Origin: an uncultured Sphingobacteriales bacterium
GTDB taxonomy: Bacteria; Bacteroidota; Bacteroidia; Chitinophagales; Chitinophagaceae
Direction of reading: 5' to 3'
DNA: 10,431 bases
NCBI GenBank assembly: GCA_946887085.1
Contig: CAMPKG010000092.1
Span: 1 to 10,431, forward strand
The position numbers and the translations under genes are program-made. The notes under the pieces were generated by a model. The model had not been told where the DNA came from. It worked only from the letters and a program-made list of their open reading frames with translations, and did no database searches. This document shows positions 1 to 7,712 of this stretch, one piece after another. Position 1 is the first letter of the stretch; every line of letters starts with the position of its first letter.

Positions 1-1223
1 CGGGAAGGATCACGTCGGTATATTTCCGTTCCAGAGATAACGTAACCAACAGTACCTGGACAAATCTGACTGTTAAGCTGGGACAGCCCAACCAGAACAG
101 CTTTACCAGCGCTACATTCCTCACCACACCGATGACGCAGGTTTTCTTTGCCGCGTCTTATTCCGTGCCTGCGATTGCTCAGTTGGGCTGGTTAAAACTT
201 GACCTGCCCACACCGTACACTTATGACGCTACCCTGCCACTGGTTGTAGAAGTGTCTAACCTTACCGCAACTAACGGCTTTCCCCTGATAACAGTTTTTA
301 CCGCAAACGACAGACTTAATTACGCTAACTCACAAGCGGCAGCTGCCGGCACTCTGGACAAGTGGCTTGCTGGATTTGGTGTGGATGTCGATATCCCGTG
401 CGATGTGCCGCATGGCTTCACTGCGACTAATATATGGACCAACACCGCGACGCTTAACTGGCTTTATAAATACAACAATGCTAAGGGCTGGGAATACCTG
501 CTGGATTTTACCAAGGCCGATCCGACGGGTACAGGTTATCAGCCACTGTACAACCCGCCGATAGTATTAAACAACCTGATACCCGATACTTGTTATTATG
601 TGCACCTGAGAACCAATTGCACCAGCACAAAAACGATCGATACTATATCTGACCTATGGATGCTGGATTCGTTCTGTACCCTGCCCACGTGCGATATGCC
701 ACCTGTAACCATCGACACAGCTAAGATACAGGCCACAACCGCTATCGTGAACTGGGATCCCGTACCTAACGTTAAGAAATATGAATATGCCGTGAGCATC
801 AGCCCTATTCCTCCGCAACAGGGATATTTTACCACTTACACTTCGGTAAAACTGCAGGGACTTACACCGGCTACCTATTGGTTCTTCCACATACGTGCAT
901 ACTGCGAGCCTGTTCCTATGTCGCCATGGAGAACAGTACAGCTCCAGACTAGGAAATCAACCTCTATTGAGGATGCGGTGAATGGTGCGTTCTATCTGGA
1001 TGCATTCCCTAACCCCGCTACAAATACCGTAACCGTAAAAACAGAGGGCAGGGCTGCTAACGCTAGGCTGCTTATGACCGACATGACCGGAAAGATCGTA
1101 AGAGCCAGTAATGTTAACACCGACAATGTTACCATTGATGTACAAGATCTTCCATCTGGTATGTACTTCGTAAGGTATTCTGACGATGCGATCAGCGAAG
1201 TGATCAAGATAACCAAACAATAA
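1..1223 (+). CDS. Secreted protein with two fibronectin III-like domains and a T9SS type A sorting domain (5' end outside window)
   Basis: The frame is open from base 3, giving 406 visible residues; the gene starts left of the window. The ATG at 132 is probably internal, because the 43 codons before it are open and read like the same domain. In order, counting from that ATG, I see: a beta-rich region (to about 88) with a segment WLKLDLPTPYTYD followed by LVVEV, like a jelly-roll/adhesion sandwich; fibronectin III-like domain 1 (about 90-184, opening PCDVPHGF with T..TLNW and a C-rich end); domain 2 (about 187-274); then a C-terminal domain (about 285-363) with the AFPNPATN motif and the GMYFVRY ending typical of T9SS type A sorting domains. 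Family knowledge says such tails direct export through the outer membrane and are then cleaved. I infer a cell-surface or secreted adhesin or hydrolase accessory; any catalytic domain would lie upstream and is not visible. Confidence 0.85.
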   Translation, partial: GRITSVYFRSRDNVTNSTWTNLTVKLGQPNQNSFTSATFLTTPMTQVFFAASYSVPAIAQLGWLKLDLPTPYTYDATLPLVVEVSNLTATNGFPLITVFTANDRLNYANSQAAAAGTLDKWLAGFGVDVDIPCDVPHGFTATNIWTNTATLNWLYKYNNAKGWEYLLDFTKADPTGTGYQPLYNPPIVLNNLIPDTCYYVHLRTNCTSTKTIDTISDLWMLDSFCTLPTCDMPPVTIDTAKIQATTAIVNWDPVPNVKKYEYAVSISPIPPQQGYFTTYTSVKLQGLTPATYWFFHIRAYCEPVPMSPWRTVQLQTRKSTSIEDAVNGAFYLDAFPNPATNTVTVKTEGRAANARLLMTDMTGKIVRASNVNTDNVTIDVQDLPSGMYFVRYSDDAISEVIKITKQ

Positions 1224-1236
1224 AAGAGAATCTTAC

Positions 1237-1273
1237 AAAAAAAAATGCCCCGCAAATGCGGGGCATTTTTTTT
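1237..1273 (+). terminator. Intrinsic terminator of the T9SS cargo gene, symmetric
   Basis: An 8-bp perfect stem TGCCCCGC (1246-1253) / GCGGGGCA (1258-1265) has a 4-nt AAAT loop. Nine A precede it and eight T follow it, so the tracts can also pair with each other. It begins 13 nt after the TAA stop at 1221-1223. Because both flanks are homopolymeric, it could also stop transcription from the metK side. Confidence 0.9.
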
Positions 1274-1290
1274 GCTCAATCCGGAACATA

Positions 1291-1321
1291 AAAAGAGCCC
1301 CGAAATTACCGGGGCTCTTTT
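1291..1321 (-). terminator. Intrinsic terminator of metK (and of the minus-strand unit)
   Basis: A perfect 12-bp stem AAAAGAGCCCCG (1291-1302) / CGGGGCTCTTTT (1310-1321) encloses a 7-nt loop. It lies 15 nt past the metK stop codon. Read on the minus strand, the GC-rich stem is followed by a U-run from the left-arm A tract. It is separated from the previous terminator by 17 nt. Confidence 0.9.
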
Positions 1322-1336
1322 AAAAGTATTTATTGC

Positions 1337-2590
1337 TTATTTCAGCTTGAAAGCTTTCTTCACTTTATCTACATAATCCAGTTTCTCCCAGGTAAACAGC
1401 TCAACTTTCACCGTCTTGGTTTTACCATCAGCAGACCTGAAAGTCTTGGTCACCATCTTAGAATCGCGGCCCATGTGCCCGTAAGCTGCGCATTCGCTGT
1501 ACATCGGCTGGCGAAGTTTCAGGCGCTGCTCAATATAGTAAGGGCGCATGTCGAAAACCTGCTCAACCAGTTTAGCTATCTGGCCATCGTTCATTTTTAC
1601 CTTAGCCGTTCCATAAGTATTTACATAGATACCCATTGGCTTGGCAACACCGATAGCGTAAGAAACCTGGACGAGCACCTCATCGCAAACGCCGGCAGCA
1701 ACCAGGTTTTTGGCAATATGGCGTGTTGCATAAGCTGCAGAGCGGTCAACCTTACTGGGATCCTTGCCAGAGAAAGCACCACCGCCGTGAGCGCCTTTAC
1801 CACCATAGGTATCAACGATGATCTTACGGCCGGTAAGACCTGTATCGCCATGCGGGCCACCGATAACAAATTTGCCGGTAGGATTGACGTGATACTTGAT
1901 CTGTTTGTTGAACAGGTGCTTGTACTGGGGGTATACCTTGATAACCCGGGGAATGAGCACGGTCTGCACATCTTTTGCAATGCGCTCCTGCATTTTCTTC
2001 TCGGTATCAAAATCATCGTGCTGGGTAGATATAACTACCGTGTCGATACGAACCGGTTTGTTATCATCGTTATACTCTAAGGTCACCTGGCTTTTCGCAT
2101 CCGGGCGAAGGTATTTCATTTGTTTTCCCTCCCGGCGGATGGATGAAAGCTCGCGGAGCAGAAGATGCGCCATATCGAGGGCCAGCGGCATATAGCTTGC
2201 TGTTTCGTTAGTGGCATAGCCAAACATCATTCCCTGGTCACCGGCACCCTGTTCTTCTTTTTTCTTTTTGTCAACTCCCTGGTTGATATCGGGCGATTGC
2301 TCGTGAATGGCAGACAGCACACCGCAGGAATTTGCTTCAAACATGTATTCGCTCTTGGTATAGCCGATCTTTGTGATCACCTCACGCGCGATTGTCTGAA
2401 CATCAATATAGGTGTTGCATTTTACTTCGCCGGCAAGTACAACCTGGCCTGTTGTCACCAGCGTTTCACAAGCGATCTTGGCGTTCGCATCCCAGGCAAG
2501 AAAATTATCTACAAGGGCATCGGATATCTGATCCGCGACTTTATCAGGGTGTCCTTCAGACACAGATTCTGACGTAAATAAATAAGGCAT
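1337..2590 (-). CDS. metK: S-adenosylmethionine synthase (methionine adenosyltransferase)
   Basis: This cytoplasmic enzyme makes S-adenosylmethionine from ATP and L-methionine, releasing phosphate and pyrophosphate. The 417 residues carry the family signatures throughout: the N-terminal [11 protein letters not shown] (7-17), which includes the catalytic His and an ATP/Mg-contacting segment; [12 protein letters not shown] (116-126), the family's first signature; and the glycine-rich block from [13 protein letters not shown] (244) through [15 protein letters not shown] (263-277) to KVDRSAAY, the second signature and active-site lid. [14 protein letters not shown] lies at 310-323. E. coli MetK is 384 residues; the extra length is spread over lysine-rich insertions such as 108-112, as is usual in Bacteroidota. 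The ATG at 2590 gives the conserved N-terminus directly. It lies 58 nt after glmS on the same strand and ends in a strong terminator. Nothing suggests inactivation. Confidence 0.98.
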   Translation of the reverse strand: MPYLFTSESVSEGHPDKVADQISDALVDNFLAWDANAKIACETLVTTGQVVLAGEVKCNTYIDVQTIAREVITKIGYTKSEYMFEANSCGVLSAIHEQSPDINQGVDKKKKEEQGAGDQGMMFGYATNETASYMPLALDMAHLLLRELSSIRREGKQMKYLRPDAKSQVTLEYNDDNKPVRIDTVVISTQHDDFDTEKKMQERIAKDVQTVLIPRVIKVYPQYKHLFNKQIKYHVNPTGKFVIGGPHGDTGLTGRKIIVDTYGGKGAHGGGAFSGKDPSKVDRSAAYATRHIAKNLVAAGVCDEVLVQVSYAIGVAKPMGIYVNTYGTAKVKMNDGQIAKLVEQVFDMRPYYIEQRLKLRQPMYSECAAYGHMGRDSKMVTKTFRSADGKTKTVKVELFTWEKLDYVDKVKKAFKLK

Positions 2591-2621
2591 GTATAAATAG
2601 TTGTTTTCTAAATTATGCGTG

Positions 2622-2629
2622 CGAAGATA
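2622..2629 (-). promoter_or_regulatory. Candidate promoter -7 element for metK
   Basis: On the minus strand this reads TATCTTCG, matching seven of eight positions of the Bacteroidota consensus TAnnTTTG. It lies 31 nt upstream of the metK ATG, in the 58-nt gap after glmS. I see no convincing TTG at the usual -33 distance. It would let metK be expressed independently of glmS. Confidence 0.35.
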
Positions 2630-2648
2630 ACAATTCGGAGAATATATT

Positions 2649-4487
2649 CTATTCTACAGTAACCGATTTTGCAAGGTTTCTGGGCTGGTCCACATTACAC
2701 CCCCGCAGGATAGCTATATGGTAGGCCAGCATTTGCAACGGTAAAATGGTAATGAGTGGCGAGAGCACTTCATCTGTTTCGGGAACTTCGATCACGTGAT
2801 CGGCAAGTGAACGGATATGCGTGTCTCCCTTATTTACAACGGCAATGATCTTGCCTCTGCGGGCTTTCACTTCCTGAACGTTTGACACGATCTTTTCATA
2901 CGCGCTTTGGTTGGTAGCCAGGAACACTACAGGCATCTCCTCATCAATAAGGGCGATGGGCCCGTGTTTCATTTCCGCTGCCGGATACCCCTCAGCATGT
3001 ATATAAGATATTTCTTTCAACTTTAATGCACCTTCCAGGGCAACGGGGAAGTTGTATCCCCTTCCCAGGTACAGGAAATTGGTGGCGTCTTTATATATCT
3101 CAGCCAGTTTCTGTATCTGGTCATCCAGCTCAAGGGTCTGCTGTATTTTAGCCGGAATTGTTTCCATTTCATACAGTATATTCCTAAGCCGGGAAGTAGA
3201 TATGGTACCTTTAGCTTCAGCCAGCTGTAATGCAGCCAGTGTCAGGATGGTTACCTGAGTAGAAAAAGCCTTGGTTGATGCTACTCCTATTTCGGGACCG
3301 GCATGCGTGTAAGATCCCGCATGTGCCATGCGCGGAATAGACGAGCCTATCACGTTACATATCCCGTAAATAAGCGCACCCTTTTCCTTCGCCATTTCAA
3401 TAGCGGCAAGCGTGTCTGCCGTTTCACCAGACTGCGATATAGCAAAAACAACGTCTGTTTCCTTGATAATCGGGTTGCGATAACGCAATTCTGAGGCGTA
3501 TTCCACCTCAACCGGTACTCTTGCCAGGTCTTCAATAAGGTATTCGCCGATAAGGCCGGCATGCCATGACGTACCGCAGCCTGTAATAAGTATACGGTCG
3601 GCGTTGCTCATCCTGTTGATGTGCTCTGTTATTCCGCCAAGCTTAACCCATCCCTGCAATGCGTTCATGCGGCCACGCATGGCATCACCAAGCACCTTGG
3701 GTTGCTCGTGTATCTCTTTCAGCATGAAATGCTCGTAGCCGCCTTTTTCAATGGCCTCCAGGCTCATTTCGAGCTTCTGTATAGCGTGAGACTTCTCTAC
3801 GTTGCCCAATGTCTTGATCAGGAAACTTCCGTCCCTGTTCACGCAGGCATATTCCTGGTCGTCGAGATACACAACATTCTTTGTATATTCTATGATCGGG
3901 GCTGCATCAGACGCAATAAAGAACTCGTCGTCACCGATTCCAATAACCATCGGGCTGCCTTTACGCGCAGCGATCAAATGATTTGGGTTCTTCTTATCAA
4001 GCACGACGATCGCATACGCTCCTACAACTTCATTCAGTGCTATGCGTACGGCATCTTCCAGCGTGCATTTTTCCTGTTTGCGTACTTCCTCTATCAGGTT
4101 AACCAACACCTCAGTGTCTGTATCTGACTGAAACTGGTAGCCGCGTTTTGACAATTCTGCTTTGATGGACGCGTAGTTCTCGATAATGCCATTATGGATA
4201 ATAGCCAGTTCTTTAGACTGGGATAAATGCGGGTGTGCATTTACGTCATTGGGCTCACCGTGCGTAGCCCAACGTGTGTGCCCGATGCCAATTGTTGCAC
4301 TTACCGGTTGGCCTTTAGTTATCTTTTCCAGCTCACTTACCTTCCCTGCTTTTTTGAATACACTCAAGTCACCGTTAACAAGCGCAATTCCCGCACTATC
4401 ATACCCGCGATATTCAAGACGTTTCAATCCCTTCAGCAGGATGGGGAATGCTTCTTTGTTACCAATGTATCCAACTATACCACACAT
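2649..4487 (-). CDS. glmS: Glutamine--fructose-6-phosphate aminotransferase (isomerizing)
   Basis: This cytoplasmic enzyme makes glucosamine-6-phosphate from fructose-6-phosphate and glutamine, the committed step to UDP-GlcNAc for peptidoglycan and lipopolysaccharide. The 612 residues match the family length (609 in E. coli). The N-terminal class II glutaminase domain begins MCGIVGYIG, so Cys2 becomes the catalytic N-terminal nucleophile. It is followed by GHTRWATHG (69-77), HNGIIENY (98-105) and SDTDTE (121-126). Two SIS sugar-isomerase domains follow, with [11 protein letters not shown] (301-311), SQSGETADT (351-359) and STKAFSTQ (404-411). In the C-terminal part [20 protein letters not shown] (488-507) carries the expected catalytic Glu, His508 aligns with the ring-opening His, and the protein ends NLAKSVTVE with the conserved Lys. 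All key residues are present. The ATG starts 14 nt after the stop of the DUF4270 gene, which suggests co-transcription. Confidence 0.98.
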   Translation of the reverse strand: MCGIVGYIGNKEAFPILLKGLKRLEYRGYDSAGIALVNGDLSVFKKAGKVSELEKITKGQPVSATIGIGHTRWATHGEPNDVNAHPHLSQSKELAIIHNGIIENYASIKAELSKRGYQFQSDTDTEVLVNLIEEVRKQEKCTLEDAVRIALNEVVGAYAIVVLDKKNPNHLIAARKGSPMVIGIGDDEFFIASDAAPIIEYTKNVVYLDDQEYACVNRDGSFLIKTLGNVEKSHAIQKLEMSLEAIEKGGYEHFMLKEIHEQPKVLGDAMRGRMNALQGWVKLGGITEHINRMSNADRILITGCGTSWHAGLIGEYLIEDLARVPVEVEYASELRYRNPIIKETDVVFAISQSGETADTLAAIEMAKEKGALIYGICNVIGSSIPRMAHAGSYTHAGPEIGVASTKAFSTQVTILTLAALQLAEAKGTISTSRLRNILYEMETIPAKIQQTLELDDQIQKLAEIYKDATNFLYLGRGYNFPVALEGALKLKEISYIHAEGYPAAEMKHGPIALIDEEMPVVFLATNQSAYEKIVSNVQEVKARRGKIIAVVNKGDTHIRSLADHVIEVPETDEVLSPLITILPLQMLAYHIAILRGCNVDQPRNLAKSVTVE

Positions 4488-4501
4488 ATTACGTAAGCGT
4501 T

Positions 4502-5866
4502 CTAAATTTTAGAATAAGCAATGTTCAATGACACCTTATATGTACTGTGTTTGCCACCTGCGATCAGCCGGTAAGCGCCAAAAAACCTTTGGACACCGTA
4601 TATACGCAAATGTAACACATCTATTTTATTTACTATGGCACGCTGAACTTCCCTGGGAATGTTTATCACATAACGCGTCACCTTTATGCCGTTCGGTAAA
4701 ATAACTTCCTTGCGGGTGCCGTCAACGAAATTCAGTCCGGCTTCTCCTCCTTCGGTATCCAGCACATCGTAAACGCGGCCTCCGGGCTCTACTCCCCGCG
4801 GGAAGATGCGTGCAGGTTCAAAAAACTTATTATCCTGGTCAGGATCTCCGGGGTAGCTTATTTTGGTGATCACGAGTTCTGCTTTATTGATCACTCCCTG
4901 CGGAAGGTTTTTCAGGTACGGAAACTTAAGATCAATAGCAGTACCCGGTGTGTTTTGAAGCAGCACAACCTCATCAGACTCAGCAGTTGAGTTCAGGATG
5001 TCTTTTACTCCCTGGTTATAAGTACGGGTTATTTTATTGAAATGTGCTGTCGAATTAGAAGCAAAACTGAAGAACGCATTCTTTACGCTATCCTGGAAGT
5101 AGAAAAATTGAATGGCCGCTCTCTGGTAATCATTTGCACCATTTATCACGAAATACGAGATCGCTTTACCCGAATTACTGCGCGTATCTGCCGGAGCTAT
5201 GTACAAACCTCTGAACTTTTCCAGGAAAGTACTGTTGTCGCCGCTGGTGGCCGCATCTGTTACTATCGAGGATATAAAGCTGCCTTCCAGCTTAATGCGA
5301 AGATGCGGTGTACGGTTTTTGCCTAAGACATTAACGGAATCTTTTAATCCGCGGATATCATTAAGGGTTATCGTTCCAACAGGGCTGGGATCATAAGCCT
5401 TACTGTCATTGCTATAATATTTAGTATCCCTGCCCATTGTGTCGGTAACCCTGTAAACATTATACACCTGTTTGGCCCCTGCATCGGTTGCCGACGTATC
5501 GCCCCAGCTGAACCCTGAATAAGGAAGGACCAGGAAGGCTGAATCGATCACAGTAGGAAACGCATAGTATGCCTTTTCAGGAACGACCTGCAGGTAAATT
5601 CCGGCATTTGTCAGGCCGAAGAACGGATCGTAGGCTTTTCCCAGTCCATGGACCACCAGCAAAGACGAAGATTCATTGCTGGTTACAACGGTGTCCTCAT
5701 AAAAAGTCTTCGAAAGAATAGTGATGGTATCGATCTGTTCGGTGCCTATATTATCTACCGAAGGCGCAAGGTTTGTTTTAATAACAGTGTCCTCTTTACA
5801 TGAAGCAAAGAGTAAAACCGCGGCTGACACTACTAAGACCGCAGAGCTACGAAAAAGGTGTTTCAA
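4502..5866 (-). CDS. DUF4270-family lipoprotein, TTG start, upstream of glmS
   Basis: A 454-residue predicted lipoprotein of unknown function. The N-terminus MKHLFRSSAV then LLFASC gives a type II signal peptide with lipidated Cys23. The mature protein starts CKEDTV; acidic residues right after a +2 Lys resemble the lipoprotein export signal described in Bacteroidota, so a surface location is possible (inference). The body is beta-rich and low in cysteine, with the pattern I associate with DUF4270: DTITIL near 46, a segment around GLGKAYDPFFGLTNAGIYLQ (75-94), then a DSAFLVLPY strand and a GDTS segment. The start codon is TTG. No in-frame ATG lies between it and the upstream in-frame stop, and the next Met is inside the mature protein. 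The A-rich leader GAAAAATTAAAC precedes it. It sits between a synthase-like gene (34 nt upstream) and glmS (14 nt downstream). I recall this neighbourhood from other Bacteroidota. Confidence 0.8.
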   Translation of the reverse strand: MKHLFRSSAVLVVSAAVLLFASCKEDTVIKTNLAPSVDNIGTEQIDTITILSKTFYEDTVVTSNESSSLLVVHGLGKAYDPFFGLTNAGIYLQVVPEKAYYAFPTVIDSAFLVLPYSGFSWGDTSATDAGAKQVYNVYRVTDTMGRDTKYYSNDSKAYDPSPVGTITLNDIRGLKDSVNVLGKNRTPHLRIKLEGSFISSIVTDAATSGDNSTFLEKFRGLYIAPADTRSNSGKAISYFVINGANDYQRAAIQFFYFQDSVKNAFFSFASNSTAHFNKITRTYNQGVKDILNSTAESDEVVLLQNTPGTAIDLKFPYLKNLPQGVINKAELVITKISYPGDPDQDNKFFEPARIFPRGVEPGGRVYDVLDTEGGEAGLNFVDGTRKEVILPNGIKVTRYVINIPREVQRAIVNKIDVLHLRIYGVQRFFGAYRLIAGGKHSTYKVSLNIAYSKI

Positions 5867-5900
5867 GTTTAATTTTTCAGCTAATGTGATAAAAGAAATA

Positions 5901-6725
5901 CTAAGACTCTGTTAAGCTTTTGTACAGCTCCAGCAGAGGTGTAACATCTTCCTTCCAGCTCTCATCGTACTTCACTACTTTCTTATAACGGCTCGGCTTG
6001 ATCTCTTCAACAAGTGCCTTGTCTAAATTATCAGAACCCTGGATCACTACATCTGCACATTTTGCAGCGCCCAGAGCCAGGGCAAGATCAGAGCCCTCTT
6101 TGAACGTATCGAGATCTTTCTCTTTTATTTCGGCACTTACCAGCGCCTTTTTGGTGAAGCCGTCATTCAGCTTGCCCTTGAAAAGATTGGACTGGGCGGT
6201 ATAGATAACTTTTGAATAGCTGAATACGGGTTCTTTTTTATAAGCCGTTTTCAGGTAGAGCGGAATTAACGAGGTCATCCATCCGTGGCAATGGATCACA
6301 TGAGGAGGCCAGCCAAATTTCTTTACTGTTTCCAACGCGCTCTTGCAGAAAAATATCATGCGTTCTGCATTATCGTCGTAGAACTTATCGCCATCATCAC
6401 CGAATACGCCTTTACGCTTGAAATAATCATCGTTATCCATGAAGTAAACCTGGAGCCTGGCGTTTGGCAACGACGCCACCTTGATAATGAGCGGGTAGTC
6501 GTCTTTGTCAATGATCACGTTAATACCGGACAGCCTCACCACTTCGTGCAAGCGATGACGGCGCTCGTTGATAGTACCAAAACGCGGCATGATCACTCTT
6601 ACCTCCAGCCCCGCATCAAAGCTTTTTACAGCAAGTTTGTTCAGTATCTGGGCGAAATCTGTAAATTCGATATAGGGTGAAAGTTCGTTGGCAATTATGA
6701 GAACACGCTTTTTGTCTGCAGACAT
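5901..6725 (-). CDS. Glycogen/starch synthase-like protein (GT5 N-terminal half only, probably not catalytic)
   Basis: The 274 residues resemble the N-terminal Rossmann half of glycogen synthase (GT5): VLIIANELSPY (8-18), LEVRVIMPRFG (40-50), a YFKRKGVFGD...DNAERMIFFCKSALE block (101-132) matching the DxYFxRxG...DNxxRF region, VIHCHGWMTSLIPLYLK (143-159) and GAAKCADVVIQGSDN (219-233). True GlgA is about 480 residues with a second domain that holds much of the nucleotide-sugar site; here that half is absent and the stop is clean. The ADP-glucose-binding KTGGL motif expected after SPY is replaced by EFTDF (20-24). The HDW motif reads HGW, and the TIHN catalytic-His segment reads TAQSN (176-180). 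So I infer a non-catalytic or altered-function homologue, although databases tend to call it glycogen synthase. It is the first gene of the minus-strand unit, divergent from panC. The ATG at 6725 is preceded by an A-rich leader without Shine-Dalgarno. Confidence 0.75.
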   Translation of the reverse strand: MSADKKRVLIIANELSPYIEFTDFAQILNKLAVKSFDAGLEVRVIMPRFGTINERRHRLHEVVRLSGINVIIDKDDYPLIIKVASLPNARLQVYFMDNDDYFKRKGVFGDDGDKFYDDNAERMIFFCKSALETVKKFGWPPHVIHCHGWMTSLIPLYLKTAYKKEPVFSYSKVIYTAQSNLFKGKLNDGFTKKALVSAEIKEKDLDTFKEGSDLALALGAAKCADVVIQGSDNLDKALVEEIKPSRYKKVVKYDESWKEDVTPLLELYKSLTES

Positions 6726-6775
6726 GTATGTGTTTATTAAAATGGATAAATTGATTACTTCCGGAAAATTGTCTG

Positions 6776-6804
6776 CAAAATTACGAAAATATTAAATTCC
6801 AACC
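6776..6804 (-). promoter_or_regulatory. Candidate promoter for the synthase-like/DUF4270/glmS unit
   Basis: On the minus strand TAATTTTG (6776-6783) matches the Bacteroidota -7 consensus TAnnTTTG perfectly. A TTGG (6799-6802, within GGTTGG) lies 16 nt upstream, slightly closer than the usual spacing. Transcription would start near 6770, leaving a leader of roughly 45 nt. This is the best promoter match in the window. Confidence 0.55.
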
Positions 6805-6806
6805 TT

Positions 6807-6814
6807 TTACTTTG
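6807..6814 (+). promoter_or_regulatory. Candidate -7 element for panC
   Basis: TTACTTTG matches seven of eight positions of TAnnTTTG and ends 22 nt before the panC ATG. No TTG lies at the expected -33 distance. It overlaps the region just upstream of the opposing promoter candidate, so the two may compete. Confidence 0.35.
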
Positions 6815-6836
6815 TGTCGCTTATTAAAAACCACAC

Positions 6837-7691
6837 ATGGTCATATTCAGAAAGACCGCTGATTTACAGGATTTTTTGCTAAAACACAGGGCCACCGGTA
6901 CACGTAAGACTGGTTTTGTGCCCACGATGGGTGCGCTCCATCAAGGACATATCTCATTGCTTAATATTGCAAAAGAGGATAATAACTTGGCTGTTGTCAG
7001 CATTTTTGTCAACCCCACCCAATTCAACGATAAGAGCGACTACAATCAATACCCGGAGTCTGTAGACCAGGATATTTTGATGCTGGAAGAAGCAGGCTGC
7101 GATGTACTGCTGTTGCCGGATGTAAACGAGATTTATCCCGGTGGCCCCGGCAAGATGCAGACCTTTGGTTTCGGGTACCTGGATACGCTACTCGAAGGCG
7201 CACATCGCCCCGGCCATTTCAAAGGAGTGGGCCAGGTAGTAGCGCGGCTGCTTGACGTTGTGAACCCCGACAAATTATACATGGGGCAAAAAGACTACCA
7301 GCAATGTATCGTCATTAGCCACCTGCTACAGTTGCTGGGAAAAGACAAGGACATTGAGCTGGTAATATGCCCCACCGTACGCGAGGCCGACGGGCTGGCC
7401 ATGAGTTCGCGGAACCGGCGCCTTACCGAATCGCAACGCGCGCTTGCCGGTTCTTTGTATCAATGCCTGGTTTCGATACAGGCCAAGCAACAGAGCACAC
7501 CCTTCCATATCGTGCAGAAAGAATGTTTTGATCTGTTGACTGAGAAAGGGCTTACGCCGGAATATATCTCGCTGGCCGACGCAAATGATCTGACAGAGCT
7601 GGATAACTACACTGACAATAGAAAAATGGTGGCGTTATTAGCAGCCAAATTGGGTGACGTCAGGCTGATAGACAACATGGTGATCAATTAG
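6837..7691 (+). CDS. panC: Pantothenate synthetase (pantoate--beta-alanine ligase)
   Basis: This cytoplasmic enzyme joins pantoate and beta-alanine with ATP, through a pantoyl-adenylate, to give pantothenate for coenzyme A. The 284 residues equal the usual family length. Visible motifs are GFVPTMGALHQGH (26-38), which holds the HxGH nucleotide-binding signature; VSIFVNPTQFN (54-64), the pantoate and beta-alanine contact; LEGAHRPGHFKGVGQVV (119-135); NPDKLYMGQKDYQQ (143-156); and READGLAMSSRNRRL (182-196), the KMSKS-like loop. All expected active-site segments are present. The ATG at 6837 gives the standard N-terminus and has no Shine-Dalgarno. The neighbouring panB and panD are not in the window. 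The gene is divergent from the synthase-like gene, and its TAG stop is one base from the stop of the opposing metalloprotease gene. Confidence 0.98.
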   Translation: MVIFRKTADLQDFLLKHRATGTRKTGFVPTMGALHQGHISLLNIAKEDNNLAVVSIFVNPTQFNDKSDYNQYPESVDQDILMLEEAGCDVLLLPDVNEIYPGGPGKMQTFGFGYLDTLLEGAHRPGHFKGVGQVVARLLDVVNPDKLYMGQKDYQQCIVISHLLQLLGKDKDIELVICPTVREADGLAMSSRNRRLTESQRALAGSLYQCLVSIQAKQQSTPFHIVQKECFDLLTEKGLTPEYISLADANDLTELDNYTDNRKMVALLAAKLGDVRLIDNMVIN

Positions 7692-7712
7692 ACTACCGCA
7701 CCACTATTTTTT
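7678..7712 (+). terminator. Weak terminator candidate for panC
   Basis: TGGTG (7678-7682) can pair with CACCA (7699-7703) across a 16-nt loop, and a run of six T (7707-7712) follows closely. The stem is only 5 bp and the element spans both convergent stop codons, so this is a weak call. No other terminator is visible for either gene. Confidence 0.25.

Noticed and set aside
132..134. ATG at 132 as start of the first gene
   Set aside because: The frame is open back to base 3 and the upstream residues continue the same beta-rich domain; there is no signal peptide at 132, yet the protein has an export tail.
1475..2080. A 201-codon plus-strand frame opposite metK
   Set aside because: It lies wholly inside the unmistakable metK gene and its product shows no domain, signal or family motif; a shadow of the conserved coding strand.
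2591..2648. SAM riboswitch ahead of metK
   Set aside because: Only 58 AT-rich nt are available, with no stems resembling known SAM-responsive leaders.
2639..2650. Palindrome AGAATATATTCT at the end of glmS
   Set aside because: A 12-bp AT-rich self-complementary stretch overlapping the stop codon, without a loop or T-run; likely chance.
3621..4127. A 168-codon plus-strand frame opposite glmS
   Set aside because: glmS is complete with all active-site motifs; the opposite frame has unpatterned composition and no recognisable features.
4488..4501. glmS ribozyme or amino-sugar riboswitch ahead of glmS
   Set aside because: The gap to the upstream gene is 14 nt, far too short, and the class is known mainly from Gram-positive bacteria.
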